Source of the DNA: Cheiracanthium punctorium
Taxonomy: Eukaryota > Arthropoda > Arachnida > Araneae > Cheiracanthiidae
Reading direction: 5' to 3'
Length of the DNA: 64,000 nt
Assembly: GCA_038373885.1 (NCBI GenBank)
Contig: JAWZYV010019433.1
Coordinates: 124,001-188,000 of the forward strand
The notes under the pieces were generated by a model. That model did no database searches, was not told where the DNA came from, and saw only the letters and a list, made by a program, of their open reading frames with translations. A program made the position numbers and the translations under genes. Positions 10,376-20,909 of this stretch are shown in pieces (the first letter of the stretch is position 1; every line of letters starts with the position of its first letter).

Positions 10376-10600
10376 GTGTAACATTATTTCGGATTTGTGT
10401 GCCTATCCCGGAACCCGCTTATAAATCCACATCAGAAGAACAACTCAAGGGGGCTGCTCTCTGTGGGGGTCTTTCTAAGGAGTCCTAACCTGTATTTATG
10501 CTGGTTTCGGAGAAAACCGCAAGGTTAGGTTGACAGCCGTGCGATGGGACCTGAACCTGGGACCTTCACACCTGGCTCAGTTTTTGAACCCTTTACCAAA
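10376..10600 (-). mobile_element. tRNA-derived SINE, family B-like
   Basis: The minus strand reads AGGTCCCAGGTTCAGGTCCC (B box GGTTCAGGTCC), then GGCTGTCAACCTAACCTTGC, then GGTTTTCTCCGAAACCAGC and ACTCCTTAGAAAGACCCCCA. The layout and the GTTTTCTCCGAAA core match the SINE at 8150-8385. The A box is weak. Confidence 0.65.
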
Positions 10601-10746
10601 ATAGAAAAGTTTGCTGCCCTAGAGCCGCTCCTATTGTGTGAATTGTAATTGTCCCTTCATTAACATGCGAAAGTATCGAGAAAAGTGCGAGTTTTATTTG
10701 ATTCGTACCGAGCGACAAAAAGATACGGCAATCGGTAATTGCATTC

Positions 10747-10897
10747 CAAGGGCTGCCCGACACGGTAAGCATCGCATCGGGGCGCCATTTCGAACTCAAA
10801 AACTGAGAAAAACATTTTCACTGGAGCATAAAAGGGAGCACCTCTTCTACGTTTGGCGAGGAGGGGGGGGGGACCACATACCCTAGGGCCGCCCCTG
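10747..10897. mobile_element. hAT-like MITE, copy 1 of a local pair
   Basis: It starts CAAGGGCTGCCCGACACGG and ends CCTAGGGCCGCCCCTG. Flanking octamers TTGCATTC and TTGTATTC match at 7 of 8 bases, supporting an 8-bp hAT target duplication. A second copy of the family is at 56102-56255, with the same GCATCGCATCGGGGCGCC and TACCCTAGGGCCGCCCCTG blocks. Confidence 0.8.
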
Positions 10898-10919
10898 TTG
10901 TATTCGATAAAGGCCATTT

Positions 10920-13000
10920 CTCATGTCAGTGTCAGTCCGTTCTCATACGCTAGAATGCCAATTCAATGTTTTTTTCAGTATCTTCTTTCCGGATTGCAGA
11001 GAAAAGTCACTGCCTATTATGCTTAGTGGTTTCATGGGTTTAAAATCCCATAAATAATTCGACCCACAACAGTCGCACATGCAAACTAGCCATCAAAAGT
11101 GCTCCCCTTCTCATGTTAACCGCAAGTCATGTTAATCTAATACCTTACACTTGATGTTAGCTGGTTAAGCCCCGCGTGCCAATCGGGAGTCTGATATTTT
11201 CAGTTTCTTCATTTGGACCTCATTTTATAAATAAATTTCATTGAAATACAAATACATTATAAAAAAATATTTTTAAAATAAAATATTGTATTTTAAAATG
11301 CGAAATATCATAAATGTCGAAATATATTATTATTAAAGCACAAACAAATGCATTTATTACTTACATTTCTGTTATTTTTCACCTCGCATTTAGGCTGGCA
11401 TATTACCTGGACGCGCGGTCAAAAAGTTTAAACGTAGTAAAGCTGTTTTGGTTATTAAGAAAATGATCAATCTATATCTAGGAAATAAGAACAATAGTTA
11501 AAGCTGCGAGAAACAATAAAAGGGGGGGGGGCTTGATCTTCAGCCATTGCCTCTTTGCTTCTGTTACGGCAACCGATTGCCGTAATTAGCATCACTAATC
11601 TCTGTACTGTTTGCGAAGTATTCACTTCATCACGTCTAACTAGCCGTGTGGTAGAAATATTAACAACAACAAAAAAGAAAGTGTATTTGAAATATGTGAA
11701 TTATTATCAATTCCGAAACGAGAATTTACCGAAATTTAACAAGTTTGAAGATAAGAGTTCTGATTGGCTTTCCTACGATGTAATAGAAATTATACGTTAA
11801 GGTTGATTCCCTTGTCATATTTGTCAGTATCCAGATCTTCTATCCAAATCTTGATTTTTCAAATAAACGAGAATTTATTTCAGAAAAATTTCTGTCTTAT
11901 AATGAATGTAAAATAAATTTAGTTATGCCTTTCTTTCTTTCTTTTTTAAAAAATATAAATGTTAACAAATTCAATCTGAATAGTAATAATTATTTTTTAA
12001 ATTGAAACGGATGAGCGATTTTTTAAATAATATTTAAATACAAATAACTTAATTTTGAAAATGCATAGCTGTTGTTCCTCATTCTTTTACTGTTTACATT
12101 TCATTATGTTAGAATCATTTCTGTAATATAAAAAAAAACGCCATCTGTAATTATTTAAAAAAAAAAGTTCTGGAACTGGTTTGGAAACGAATTAACTGTG
12201 CTTAAAATAATAAAAGAATATAAATTACTCCACATTCGTTCCGTGAGATACAAAAAAAGTTATTTCTTATTCACAAGTAAAACATGTTCATTTATTTGTG
12301 TACTTCCTTATTTTACATCAATGTGTGAGAGTTTTTTAAGTTCTTCAACTTTTTGAAAAAAATAAATGTGGTACTTGATTAAAAGATTTCTGAACGAAAT
12401 ATGCTCAGGTTTTCAACAAAGCAAGCTTGTATTGTTTGGAAGTACTTTTTGTTCTGTAAGTTTGTATTTTTGTGATTTTAAAATCCCGTTGCGAAAAACA
12501 ATACATGCGTGCTATTTTTCGTTCGTAGCTCCGCGGTTTTAAAAAGCCAGTTATAGATTTAAAGCTCCGGTTACGTTTTTAAAGCCTCTTACTATTTTCT
12601 TTTTGCTGTTGATGTTTGCAGCAGTGAACTTACTTCACCAGTTGTTGATTGTGCGATTGCGTATCGTCAGGTGATGTGCCTTTAGCCACGAGACCAAACA
12701 TTGTAAAAGTAAGTTCATTATGTAATCCGCTGCAAGAGGATAAAGGAAGGAAATACGTTCTCTGTCGATTTGGTATCGTTACATGTCATACTACATGCAA
12801 AGAAATCTAAAATTGAAAAAAAAAAAAAAAAGAATCTCTAAAGTAGTGTTTTACCATTACTAAAATATGTAGCATATTAACTTGCTCAAATCTGTATCAA
12901 AGCGATAGTAGATAACAAGGAATTATGAATTATTTTATAAATTTAGGGTTAGGACTGTTGACGCATGAAGGGAAATCTCTTGACACTGAATTACAAATCT
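10920..13000. other. AT-rich DNA without recognised gene
   Basis: This 2-kb stretch holds short homopolymers and one 81-codon frame at 11555-11800 whose second half is hydrophilic and protein-like, but I cannot assign it. No transposon ends were seen. Confidence 0.35.
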
Positions 13001-13005
13001 TCGGG

Positions 13006-13186
13006 CCAGGACCGAATCTAGGGGTGTGCAAGCCGGGGCCCCTGCCCCGGCGCTGCTAGTTGAGGGGAGCCAAATCGATTCTGAGACAAAAAATAGGATG
13101 GAGAGGCGCGAAAAAGGTATCTTGCCCCGGGCGCCAGTTCTGCTCGGTCCACCACTGCTTCGGGCTCCGATCTCAGTCCTAGTTTC
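13006..13186. mobile_element. GC-rich MITE-like block
   Basis: The block starts CAGGACCGAATCTAGGGGTG and contains CCGGGGCCCCTGCCCCGG, a self-complementary core. GC content is far above the surroundings. The opening resembles hAT termini of the CAGGxCCGxATCTAGG type. The right end is uncertain, possibly near 13186. Confidence 0.4.
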
Positions 13187-13194
13187 CCTGTATT

Positions 13195-13351
13195 CAGTGG
13201 CATACCCAGGGGTGGGTCCAGACCCCCTTGAGAAATGAGAGCAACAGACACGGAAAAGGGGATCTTACCCCCTATCTTTTTTAAATTGATATATATATCT
13301 ATATAAAATTTGGACCTCCCTATTGGAAAGAAAATCCTGGTTACGCCACTG
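13195..13351. mobile_element. hAT-like MITE
   Basis: CAGTGGCATACCCAGGGGTG at the left pairs with CCTGGTTACGCCACTG at the right. Inner arms also match (GGGTCCAGACCCCC against TTTGGACCTCCC). The flanks CCTGTATT and ATTGGATT agree at 5 of 8. Length 157 bp with no ORF. Confidence 0.7.
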
Positions 13352-13666
13352 ATTGGATTTCATTTACACTTCATTCCTTCTCCAATTAGGAGAGACGTTT
13401 CTACTCTTCCAGTGTTCTGAAACAAAATGTTTTCCGCATTTCAATTTTTATCATCCCCCCCCCTTTTTTTAATTATTCATTTGAGTTCACAGGCCTGTGT
13501 GAGCATCTGGACCAACTCATTATCAATGTCTGTCCCCAACCGATATTTTTAGTCTTTTTGTTAGGATGATTTTTTTTTCCCTTCTTGTTTTCTCTTTTCT
13601 ATTTCGAATGTTCTAGATAATTGCTTTTCCCGCCCCCGAATGCTCCAGAGGTCAATACCAGCTCAG

Positions 13667-13696
13667 TTTTTGTTTGTTTGTTTGTTTGTTTGTTTT
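13667..13696. repeat. (TTTG)n microsatellite
   Basis: Seven TTTG units in tandem. Confidence 0.9.
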
Positions 13697-14170
13697 CTCT
13701 GGATCAGTGATCCTAATTTGAACGAAATGCTACATTCGTATCTGCTGAAGCAGAGTTAAAAAAAAGCTGGTGCACTAATCCTTCACTAAATCCGTCGAAG
13801 TGTTGCAAAAAACCTAACGACCATCATTTTACTGTATGCAGTATTTTTCTCCCCCCATTTTATTCCAAAATGTTCGAAAGATTATTTGTTATGCTAATTA
13901 ACAGTTAATGCGTTGTTCCTTTCTCGCTTTCTGCTCGAAATTGAAAAGTCGCCGAAACAAGGTCATTAAGCCTAGTCCCGTCTGCAGCACCTTTGAACTA
14001 CTAATAGGTAACTGGCGCTTCCTGTCTTTAAAACCTGCCCATAATTTTGCGGCATTTCAGCGCCCTCATGCTTTGATAAATTTCGTCTTTTGTTAATCTA
14101 TTGCATATCTTACCTTAATACTTGTTGCGGCTTACAGGTTTTAAATTATTTAGAATTTAAAGTAATTATA

Positions 14171-14798
14171 CAGGGTGGTTTTTAATTAACGTGAGGTGTT
14201 CAGAGCCCTCTAGCGTGTAAAGGATTGGACGAAACCTAACCAAATTTGATGAGCATGCATAGTAGACCATGGGATTTGGATTTAAAAAAAAAAATAAAAT
14301 AGTTCCAAAATTTGCCACTCGGGCAATTTTAGCGCTGTAAAAGTGCCCCAGAGGTCCCCCGATCTCAATCCTTGCGATTTTTGGTTGTAGGGATTTCTTG
14401 AAGGTGTTGTTTATCAAGGACATGTCTCCAATATTGCAACGTTAAATTGCTCAACGTTACACGTGAGGCAAATCAACTCTGATATGCTGCGAGCGGCAGT
14501 AGAAAATGTCGCGCATCGTATGCAGTTCTTGGAATTCACCAATGGTGCGCATATTGAACGAAATTTGTAAGCAAAATTGATTTTTGCTGTATTGTTTGTC
14601 AGTTAACTATTCAATATTTACGCTAATACACTTTTGCAGCGCCAAAATTGCCCCAGTGGCAAATTTTGGAACTTTTTTTTTTTAAATCAAAATCCCATGG
14701 TCTACTATACATGCTCATCAAATTTGGTTAGGTTTCGTCCAATACTTTACTCGCTAGAGGGCTCTGAACACCCCTCACGTTAATTAATAACCACCCTG
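14171..14798 (+). mobile_element. mariner relic B with ~170-bp inverted repeats
   Basis: CAGGGTGGTTTTTAATTAAC opens the element and its reverse complement closes it; TA flanks both ends (14169-14170, 14799-14800). The arms (14171-14345 and about 14630-14798) match over about 170 bp with few differences. Between them lies only the end of a transposase gene. The termini resemble those of relic A, but the arm sequence is different, so this is a separate family. Confidence 0.9.
14346..14570 (+). pseudogene. Tc1/mariner transposase C-terminal fragment
   Basis: One plus-strand frame reads PQRSPDLNPCDFWL, then a TAG where family members usually have Trp, then GFLEGVVYQG, and continues unbroken for 65 codons to NGAHIERNL and a TAA at 14568-14570. 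The SPDLNPCDF segment carries the third catalytic acidic residue. The first two catalytic positions and the DNA-binding domain are absent. About 75 residues remain of some 340. Confidence 0.85.
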
Positions 14799-15036
14799 TA
14801 TATTCCCCTTAAAGTTACGCAAATTCTCACCAGGATCTCGGTTCCGTTTGCTGTTCTTCCTTTGGAAAATACTACGTACGTTGTAATGTGTACCTAAACA
14901 AAAATCGAGCACAAAATTGTTAGCAGCACAAGTATACTGTATTATAAAAGCTTGGATCAAAATATAGTGCAAATTCGAGAGACCGATGAGTACCCTAACA
15001 CACGAATTTTTAAAAATGTTTGAGTTTTTATGGCAA

Positions 15037-15207
15037 CGTTACATATGGGTGATCTGCCTACGACGGGGGATGCCTTTGTCGGAGGACTTTGTAACAGAGT
15101 TTTAAAGCGTATTTACGTTACATCTGGAGAAAAACAGCCAAAACTCCAGACCGTTAGATCGACAGCCGCGCGATGGGGCCCGAACCCGCGACAAGTTTAT
15201 AGCAACT
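15037..15207 (-). mobile_element. tRNA-derived SINE, family A
   Basis: On the minus strand GTCGCGGGTTCGGGCCCC (B box) is followed by GATCTAACGGTCTGGAGTTT, TTTTTCTCCAGATGTAACG, TAAATACGC, AAGTCCTCCGACAAAGGCA and GCAGATCACCCATA. The order is the same as in the complete copy at 34387-34612. The region before the B box is lost. Confidence 0.8.
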
Positions 15208-15799
15208 TTTAATAAAATAATAATAATCCATCATGAAACCCAGATTGTTTATGTTGATAACCAGTATTGAGGCTATGAATTTTGAAAAAAAAAAAAAATT
15301 GGTCTAAACCAATGTAAAATTTTTTGGATGTTGATATTTTATTAAAAGTTAATTTTACCTATCCAGAGTGCACAATAAAGCAGAATGTTACCATTTACCA
15401 ATTTGGTGAGGTTGAATGAAGCTCCCTAGCTCCTCTCCAGAATCCATCACTGGCTGGTCAGGTGAACAGTCACACATTTCATTGCCCGCAATGAAATTTG
15501 TGATTTCATTCATTGATTCAAAGAATGTAGTGGCTCTATGTATCTCCTTATTTGCATCCATGATGCTGATGTTTTTTTTCTTTTAGCATTCAGAGAGAAC
15601 AGAAATTGTAGGGGATTGAACTCCTAATCGACTAGACTCTGGGCTGATTTTAACTACTATGGTATCCATAGAATTAAAACAGAAATATTGCTAGTGCGAG
15701 CAGACTATACAATATTTTTCTTTTCCAAGAAATACATTAAAATCTAAAATAATGGTAATCATAAACTCATTTGAGTTCCGGAACGCCGCTCCGGTGCTT

Positions 15800-15932
15800 T
15801 CCGGCCCCACTACACCCTTGGTCAGGACCCCCTTAGAAATTCCTCCACGGAGGGCAATTCCGCCCCCGGCCTAGATCCCTTGCGTATATAATTGGCCGTA
15901 ATCCACACTTCCATTTCTGGACTCATTTTAGT
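15800..15932 (+). mobile_element. SINE family B tail
   Basis: CTCCACGGAGGGCAATTCCG, CCCCCGGCCTAGATCCCTT and ATAATTGGCCGTAATCCACA repeat the 3' part of the SINE at 8150-8385 in the opposite orientation. The tRNA-like head is missing. Confidence 0.7.
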
Positions 15933-15939
15933 GAAAATC

Positions 15940-17270
15940 ATGTTTCTTTGTTTTAATAGTATTTGTCATTAAATTTACTTAGGTTAGGGTTGCTACGCAT
16001 TTTGGGTGTTATTTATAGCCGATGTTGAAACAGCAAATGCCTAAAATGTGCTTTAGCCCAATGCATGGTGGCATTTTTCAGATGGGCGATAAATGCGCCA
16101 AGTATTGTAAATTCGATATTTCAAAGCTGTGAAAAAGTTCGAAAGATCTTGCATTTTTGTGCATCCATTATTGTTATTTTGTAATCTAGCTACTGCGTGA
16201 CATAAGCTTGTTCCATTTGACATCATTGAACTGTTAATTTGGATTTTTGCACATGATTTACTGTCATTGCACTAATGTTTACATCTAGCTGTTGCCGTTT
16301 GCAGCGTCGAAATATCGTCGATTTTGGTATCGCATACGTTAGCGTATTATGTAAGTAGATTGTATTGAATCTTGTGTCCGCCCGTATTTTCCTTATTTTG
16401 CAAGGATTATGATTATTATGAAATTTTTTTAATTTTCCAAAAACAAGTGTAAACAATTATGCTTTTTGTCTTTTTACTTGATGAAATTGGGAAAACACAA
16501 TTATTTTTAAACACTCACTTGCTTCGCAGACCACTTAGAACTTGGAACACTTAAATTGATTTTTAAAAATTAATTATGTTTTCTATTAAATATATTGGTA
16601 GTTAAAATCAAGACTGTTCCATCTAACAAATTGTGTTAATTTAAAAAACATATGGAGATCCTTCAAAGGTAGCTTTTCAAATCAGAAAATCATTATTGAT
16701 AGCAGTATTTTGTTCGCTTGACTAGAGGGGACATCTCACGTCACAAGTCTGCAATTTGTAAAATGGAGAATTTTAATGATTTAAATTTGTTATAAAAGGC
16801 ATTAGTAATGTTGAATTTAAAATTATTTAATGCTTATGCTATATGATTAAAACAGAATGTAAAAATTACTGTGCAAGACCAATGCTCTTCATAATGTAAA
16901 CTATCGATCACACACTTTTGATGTGAAATGCCAAGAAAATGTCGTTTTCACACGCATTTGGATTTTCTGAGGTTGGAAAGTATGCTTTGTTCGTGTGCAC
17001 TTCCCGCAGAACATTTTTGGTCAATTGGGAGAGTGTTATTCTACTTCCAAAGTATTTCGGGAGCTTGTGATCAAATTTCTTGGTCCATTTTCATTGCTTT
17101 GAGGAAATGTAGAATATGCAACGGTAAATATTTAATATACTCAGTAGTGAAACATCTAGAGAATTACTATAGTACACGGATTTTTTAATTTTAATTAACT
17201 ATTTAACAAATGTGAAAGCTGCATTTGTTTAATAATTAAAAATGAGTAAAATGGTGAATTTATCATCTGA
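15940..17270. other. AT-rich DNA without recognised gene
   Basis: Only short frames are present (for instance 77 codons minus at 16223-16456 and 86 codons plus at 16928-17188), none with a recognisable motif. Confidence 0.4.
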
Positions 17271-17274
17271 GTAA

Positions 17275-17277
17275 ACA

Positions 17278-17312
<35 letters not shown>
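17275..17312. repeat. (CA)n-(GA)n microsatellite
   Basis: About eleven CA units change directly to about eight GA units. Confidence 0.95.
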
Positions 17313-17313
<1 letters not shown>

Positions 17314-17319
17314 TCTGAT

Positions 17320-18110
17320 GATTTGGCATAAAACTGCTCCTTTTTTAAAAATAAAATTTTCGATACATGTCATCAAGAAGATTCATCCAGGCTTAAAATG
17401 TTTCTTCAATACACAATGGCTTTTTGTTATTATTGCTATTTTGTTTATTATTTACTTAAAAATTATATAAAAATCGACAATAAAAACCAAAAGAATTAAT
17501 GACATAACGAAAAATCATGACTTGGATTTTTCTTTTGCCACATTTATTTGTTATTGGAATCATTATATGTTTGCCGGGTCCGCAAATCACCATTTATATT
17601 GATAATGAACATATAGAACATAATGTCTTGAATTTATTTAAAATCCATGAAGTTCGAAGACAGTCGTGTGATAACTGACGACTATCAAACGATTTAAAAT
17701 ATTAACCGTTATTTTTCCTTAAAAAAAATAAATTACTATTATAGTTTCGGTTACTCATAAGATAATAGCGACTTCCAACTCGGTAACAAAATACCGATTG
17801 TTTTCTGCTTTAAAAAATAAAACTTCATTGAAATAACTTTCCTAATCTGAATGAGACCGGGCAAGAAGGGTCATTTGTCTCTCCCCCTCCTTCCTTTATT
17901 TAGTCGATTTTCCGTCCCCTCTCCCCTATAGAAGAATTGTGCATCATTGATAGTTTCGAGTTTATTACGTCTCAAAGTATTCGAACCAAAATATTCTGAC
18001 CATGGAAGTATGATTATCATAGTGAAAAGAAGACATCAGATTTCTTTTTAAGATATTCTACCTGTATTTTTATTTCCTTTATTAATTTTTCAGGCTTGTA
18101 TGCTCGATCC
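17320..18110. other. AT-rich DNA without recognised gene
   Basis: Nothing identifiable; a C-rich run lies at 17880-17930. Confidence 0.4.
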
Positions 18111-18112
18111 AG

Positions 18113-18262
18113 GGACGTAGCCAGGGGGGGGGGTGCCATGGTGGCTGTTGCACTCCCCGAAATTTTGGATTTTTGTTAATTGGATGCCTATAAAGCAAGC
18201 ATTTTGTGAGAAACTCTGCCTTTTTCAACTTTTGGGCACCCCCGAAATTTTTTTCCTCTCTG
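18113..18262. mobile_element. truncated hAT-like MITE end
   Basis: CAGGGACGTAGCCAGGGGGG resembles the terminus of the hAT-like element at 52978-53149 (CAGTGGCGTAGCCAG). CACTCCCCGAAATTTTGG and CACCCCCGAAATTTTT form a second pair of similar blocks about 80 bases apart. A matching right terminus was not found. Confidence 0.4.
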
Positions 18263-19884
18263 CGTCTCTCGCTCGATCTTGTATACATATAAAAGTCTTT
18301 GTCCAAATCTATTCATAATTTAGATTTTTACCAGAAAGGGAATAAGCTTCGAAAAGTTGGCACCAATCAAAAGATGTTCCAGGCCGCCCAGAAAAATTTT
18401 CAGTCCTTGGGTTCAATCTTCACATTCATCGCATATACACAGCAAGCTTTCATTAGTATGGAATTTACCACTGAACTAGTCTGAACCGTAGTTATATTCT
18501 TCATCAAACACGATCCGGAAAGCCCCATGTGTTTCAGATATAAATCCTGGGTACATGCGAAAGAGAGCGCTTGCAGGGATGGTGCTACCTATTTGTGTGC
18601 GTCTTAAAAGAACATACATAGCTCACGCCGAGTTTTTTCGGCATTGATAGCGATTTATTTCGTAGACGTTTTGGCCAAGTTGCATTTTAAGAAGTTTTGC
18701 ACTGCTGCAGAACATGCATGCCTTGCGATTTTGGGAAAAATGGATTTTTAAAAATAACTGTTGACATATCGCGCATCATTTATTACTAGCATTTTTTTTT
18801 TAAGGATGGAGGAGGGGGAGGGGGGCTGTTCAAAATACATGTGTCAGATAGATAGGATGTAATAAATAGTTCATCTGAAATCGCGTCATGCATAACGTTT
18901 TTTTTTTTTTTTTAAGAGGCGAAGGAAGTTAAGCATTTTAAATTTCTGTATTGTAAAAAAATTTTTAAAAATTGGTTATTTTATGCACATAAATTAAAGC
19001 AACTAACTTAAAGAATTTATTATTCGTTCGTGTGTGAATAAAATAAAAACGTCAAATTGAATCTACTTCCTACTTTTACCCAATACATTCACTGTAGCAA
19101 TCGCCTTTCAGGATTCTAGATTTCATTCACAACTTCCACTACGTTTTCTTTGGTAGTTTTTTTTTTCCTTTCTTTTTTCGTTGTTGTTAATTACGCGCTC
19201 TTCTAAGTATAGGTCCCGCAATTCCTATTATCGCTTCTCGCTTGTCAACAAAGTGCCAGGAAGGATGGAGACAAAAGCTGAACACTTCCTTGATTGCTGC
19301 GGGATTTCTTTTGCACCCCCCCCCCTCCTTTTTTTTTTTTTTTTTTTCGGTTCTCTTGCCGATTTCATGCACCCATACCAGAGTCTAAAGAAATTTATAA
19401 CAGGCCTGTTTAACCTTTCTGAGTGAAAACGAATATTTTGAAACATGTTCTTTACTTTTCGTTATGCATGTATAATCTCCTTGTTTAACTTTTTACAGAC
19501 CGAATTGAGATCTAGGCACATACAGTATACCCGCTAAAGTCCCTTGTCACCCTCTTAATTTCGGAACGGCTGCTGCTATTTTTATAAACGTGGTGTCTAG
19601 CTATAGTAAATTGGATATGCGCTACCGAATGAGACCGCTCACAGCGCTACCTGGTGGATAACTACGGAGCTAGCTTTCGTATCTCGAAAACGGTTCGAGA
19701 TGGGGGGGAAAAGTGAATTGCGAAGTTGTAGAGCGTTAGCGATTTAATACGAAAAGACACCTCATGTGAATGACATGCATGTGAAAAACAGAACGGTTAA
19801 AACGTGCATTTGTATTTTCTTGATTTCCTACACTGTGACGTCACGAAATGGGAACAGAAGGAGAAAATATTATCTTTTGGGCGA

Positions 19885-19970
19885 AACATGATGCCGCAAT
19901 GTAGCACAGTGGTACCGCTTGCGATTTCTAGTCCAAAGGACTCTGGTTCAAGCCCCCGACAGTTGCATCC
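19885..19970 (+). mobile_element. tRNA-like SINE head inside relic C
   Basis: TAGCACAGTGGTACCGC fits a pol III A box, and GGTTCAAGCCC 35 bases later fits a B box. The region lies just inside the left arm of the mariner. No acceptor stem pairing is evident, so it is a SINE head rather than a tRNA gene. How far it extends towards 20000 is unclear. Confidence 0.55.
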
Positions 19971-20093
19971 TTGTACTGATCTCAACATCAACTCAACGCA
20001 ACTTGTACCTAATATTCGAAATTTTTGCAGTATGCAAATACGTAAGAAACGTCGCACCTGTTCACTTGAGACCACTAGTATAAAAGAGACATC

Positions 20094-20513
20094 TTGTTGG
20101 GTTTCTATACTATGTTGAAGGTCATGGTCATGGAGCGATTTTCCAAAGCGGAGTATTGTGAGATGGATTTACTGTACGGTGTGAATGTGGACGCAAGGCA
20201 CGATCGCAGCAAGGTTGTACGGGGAACGTACCTTGTCGCGGAATTCGGGAACCAAATAATTGGGTATGGCGGTTTCGAAGAATGGCCTTCACGTTTGCCT
20301 GATCTGACTCCACTGGACTTTTTTCTGTGGGGATACCTAAAACAGCAGGCATATACGACCCCTCCTCAAATATTGCAGGACCTTAAACGACGCATTACGG
20401 ACGCTTGTGCCAACGTGTCACCTTCTATTCTCCAACGCGTGCAATGTGAAATTAAAACGAGGATCCAAATGTTCATTGCAGCTGACGGTGCGAAGTTTGA
20501 GCATCTTAAATAA
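20094..20513 (+). pseudogene. Tc1/mariner transposase C-terminal fragment
   Basis: An uninterrupted 139-codon frame. From about residue 48 it reads VAEFGNQIIGYGGFEEWP, then SRLPDLTPLDFFLWGYLK with the third catalytic Asp, followed by a full-length C-terminal tail (LQDLKRRITDAC, then MFIAADGAKFEHLK) and TAA. The first 45 residues do not look like transposase, and the first two catalytic acids are missing. Family proteins have about 340 residues. The absence of stops over 90 transposase codons suggests this copy is younger than relics A and B. Confidence 0.8.
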
Positions 20514-20909
20514 CGGTATATTGTTATAAATAATTGTTTTCTTCTTTCTTTGACCGTTTTTTCACCTTCACAGAGTAGGGAATCACGAAAATACAAATGC
20601 ACTTTTTAACCGTTCTGTTTTTCACATCCATGTCAATGAGGTGTCTTATCGTACTAAATTGATAACAATCTACAACTTTGCAATTAACTTTTTCTCCCTA
20701 TCTCGTACCGTTTTCGAGATACGAAAGCTAACTCCGCAGTTTTCCACTAGGTTGCGCTGTGAGCTGTCTCATTCGGTAGCGCATATCCAATTTACTATAC
20801 CTAGACACCAAGTTTATAAAAATAGCAGCAGCCGTTCCGAAATTAAGAGGGTGACAAGGGACTTTAGGGGGCATACTGTATGCCCAAATAAGATTGTGTT
20901 GAATAATGT

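Larger units (their letters stand above)
19523..20878 (+). mobile_element. mariner relic C with ~320-bp inverted repeats
   Basis: The element opens CAGTATACCCGCTAAAGTCC and closes with GGGACTTTAGGGGGCATACTG; TA flanks both ends (19521-19522, 20879-20880). Arms of about 320 bp (19523-19845 and 20560-20878) match in inverted orientation. The 1356-bp unit contains a C-terminal transposase fragment and a tRNA-derived SINE-like insertion in its left half. These are the longest terminal inverted repeats in the window. Confidence 0.9.

Noticed and set aside
18133..18318. Opposed 61- and 74-codon ORFs
   Set aside because: No motifs; overlap a repeat fragment and differ only by strand shadowing.
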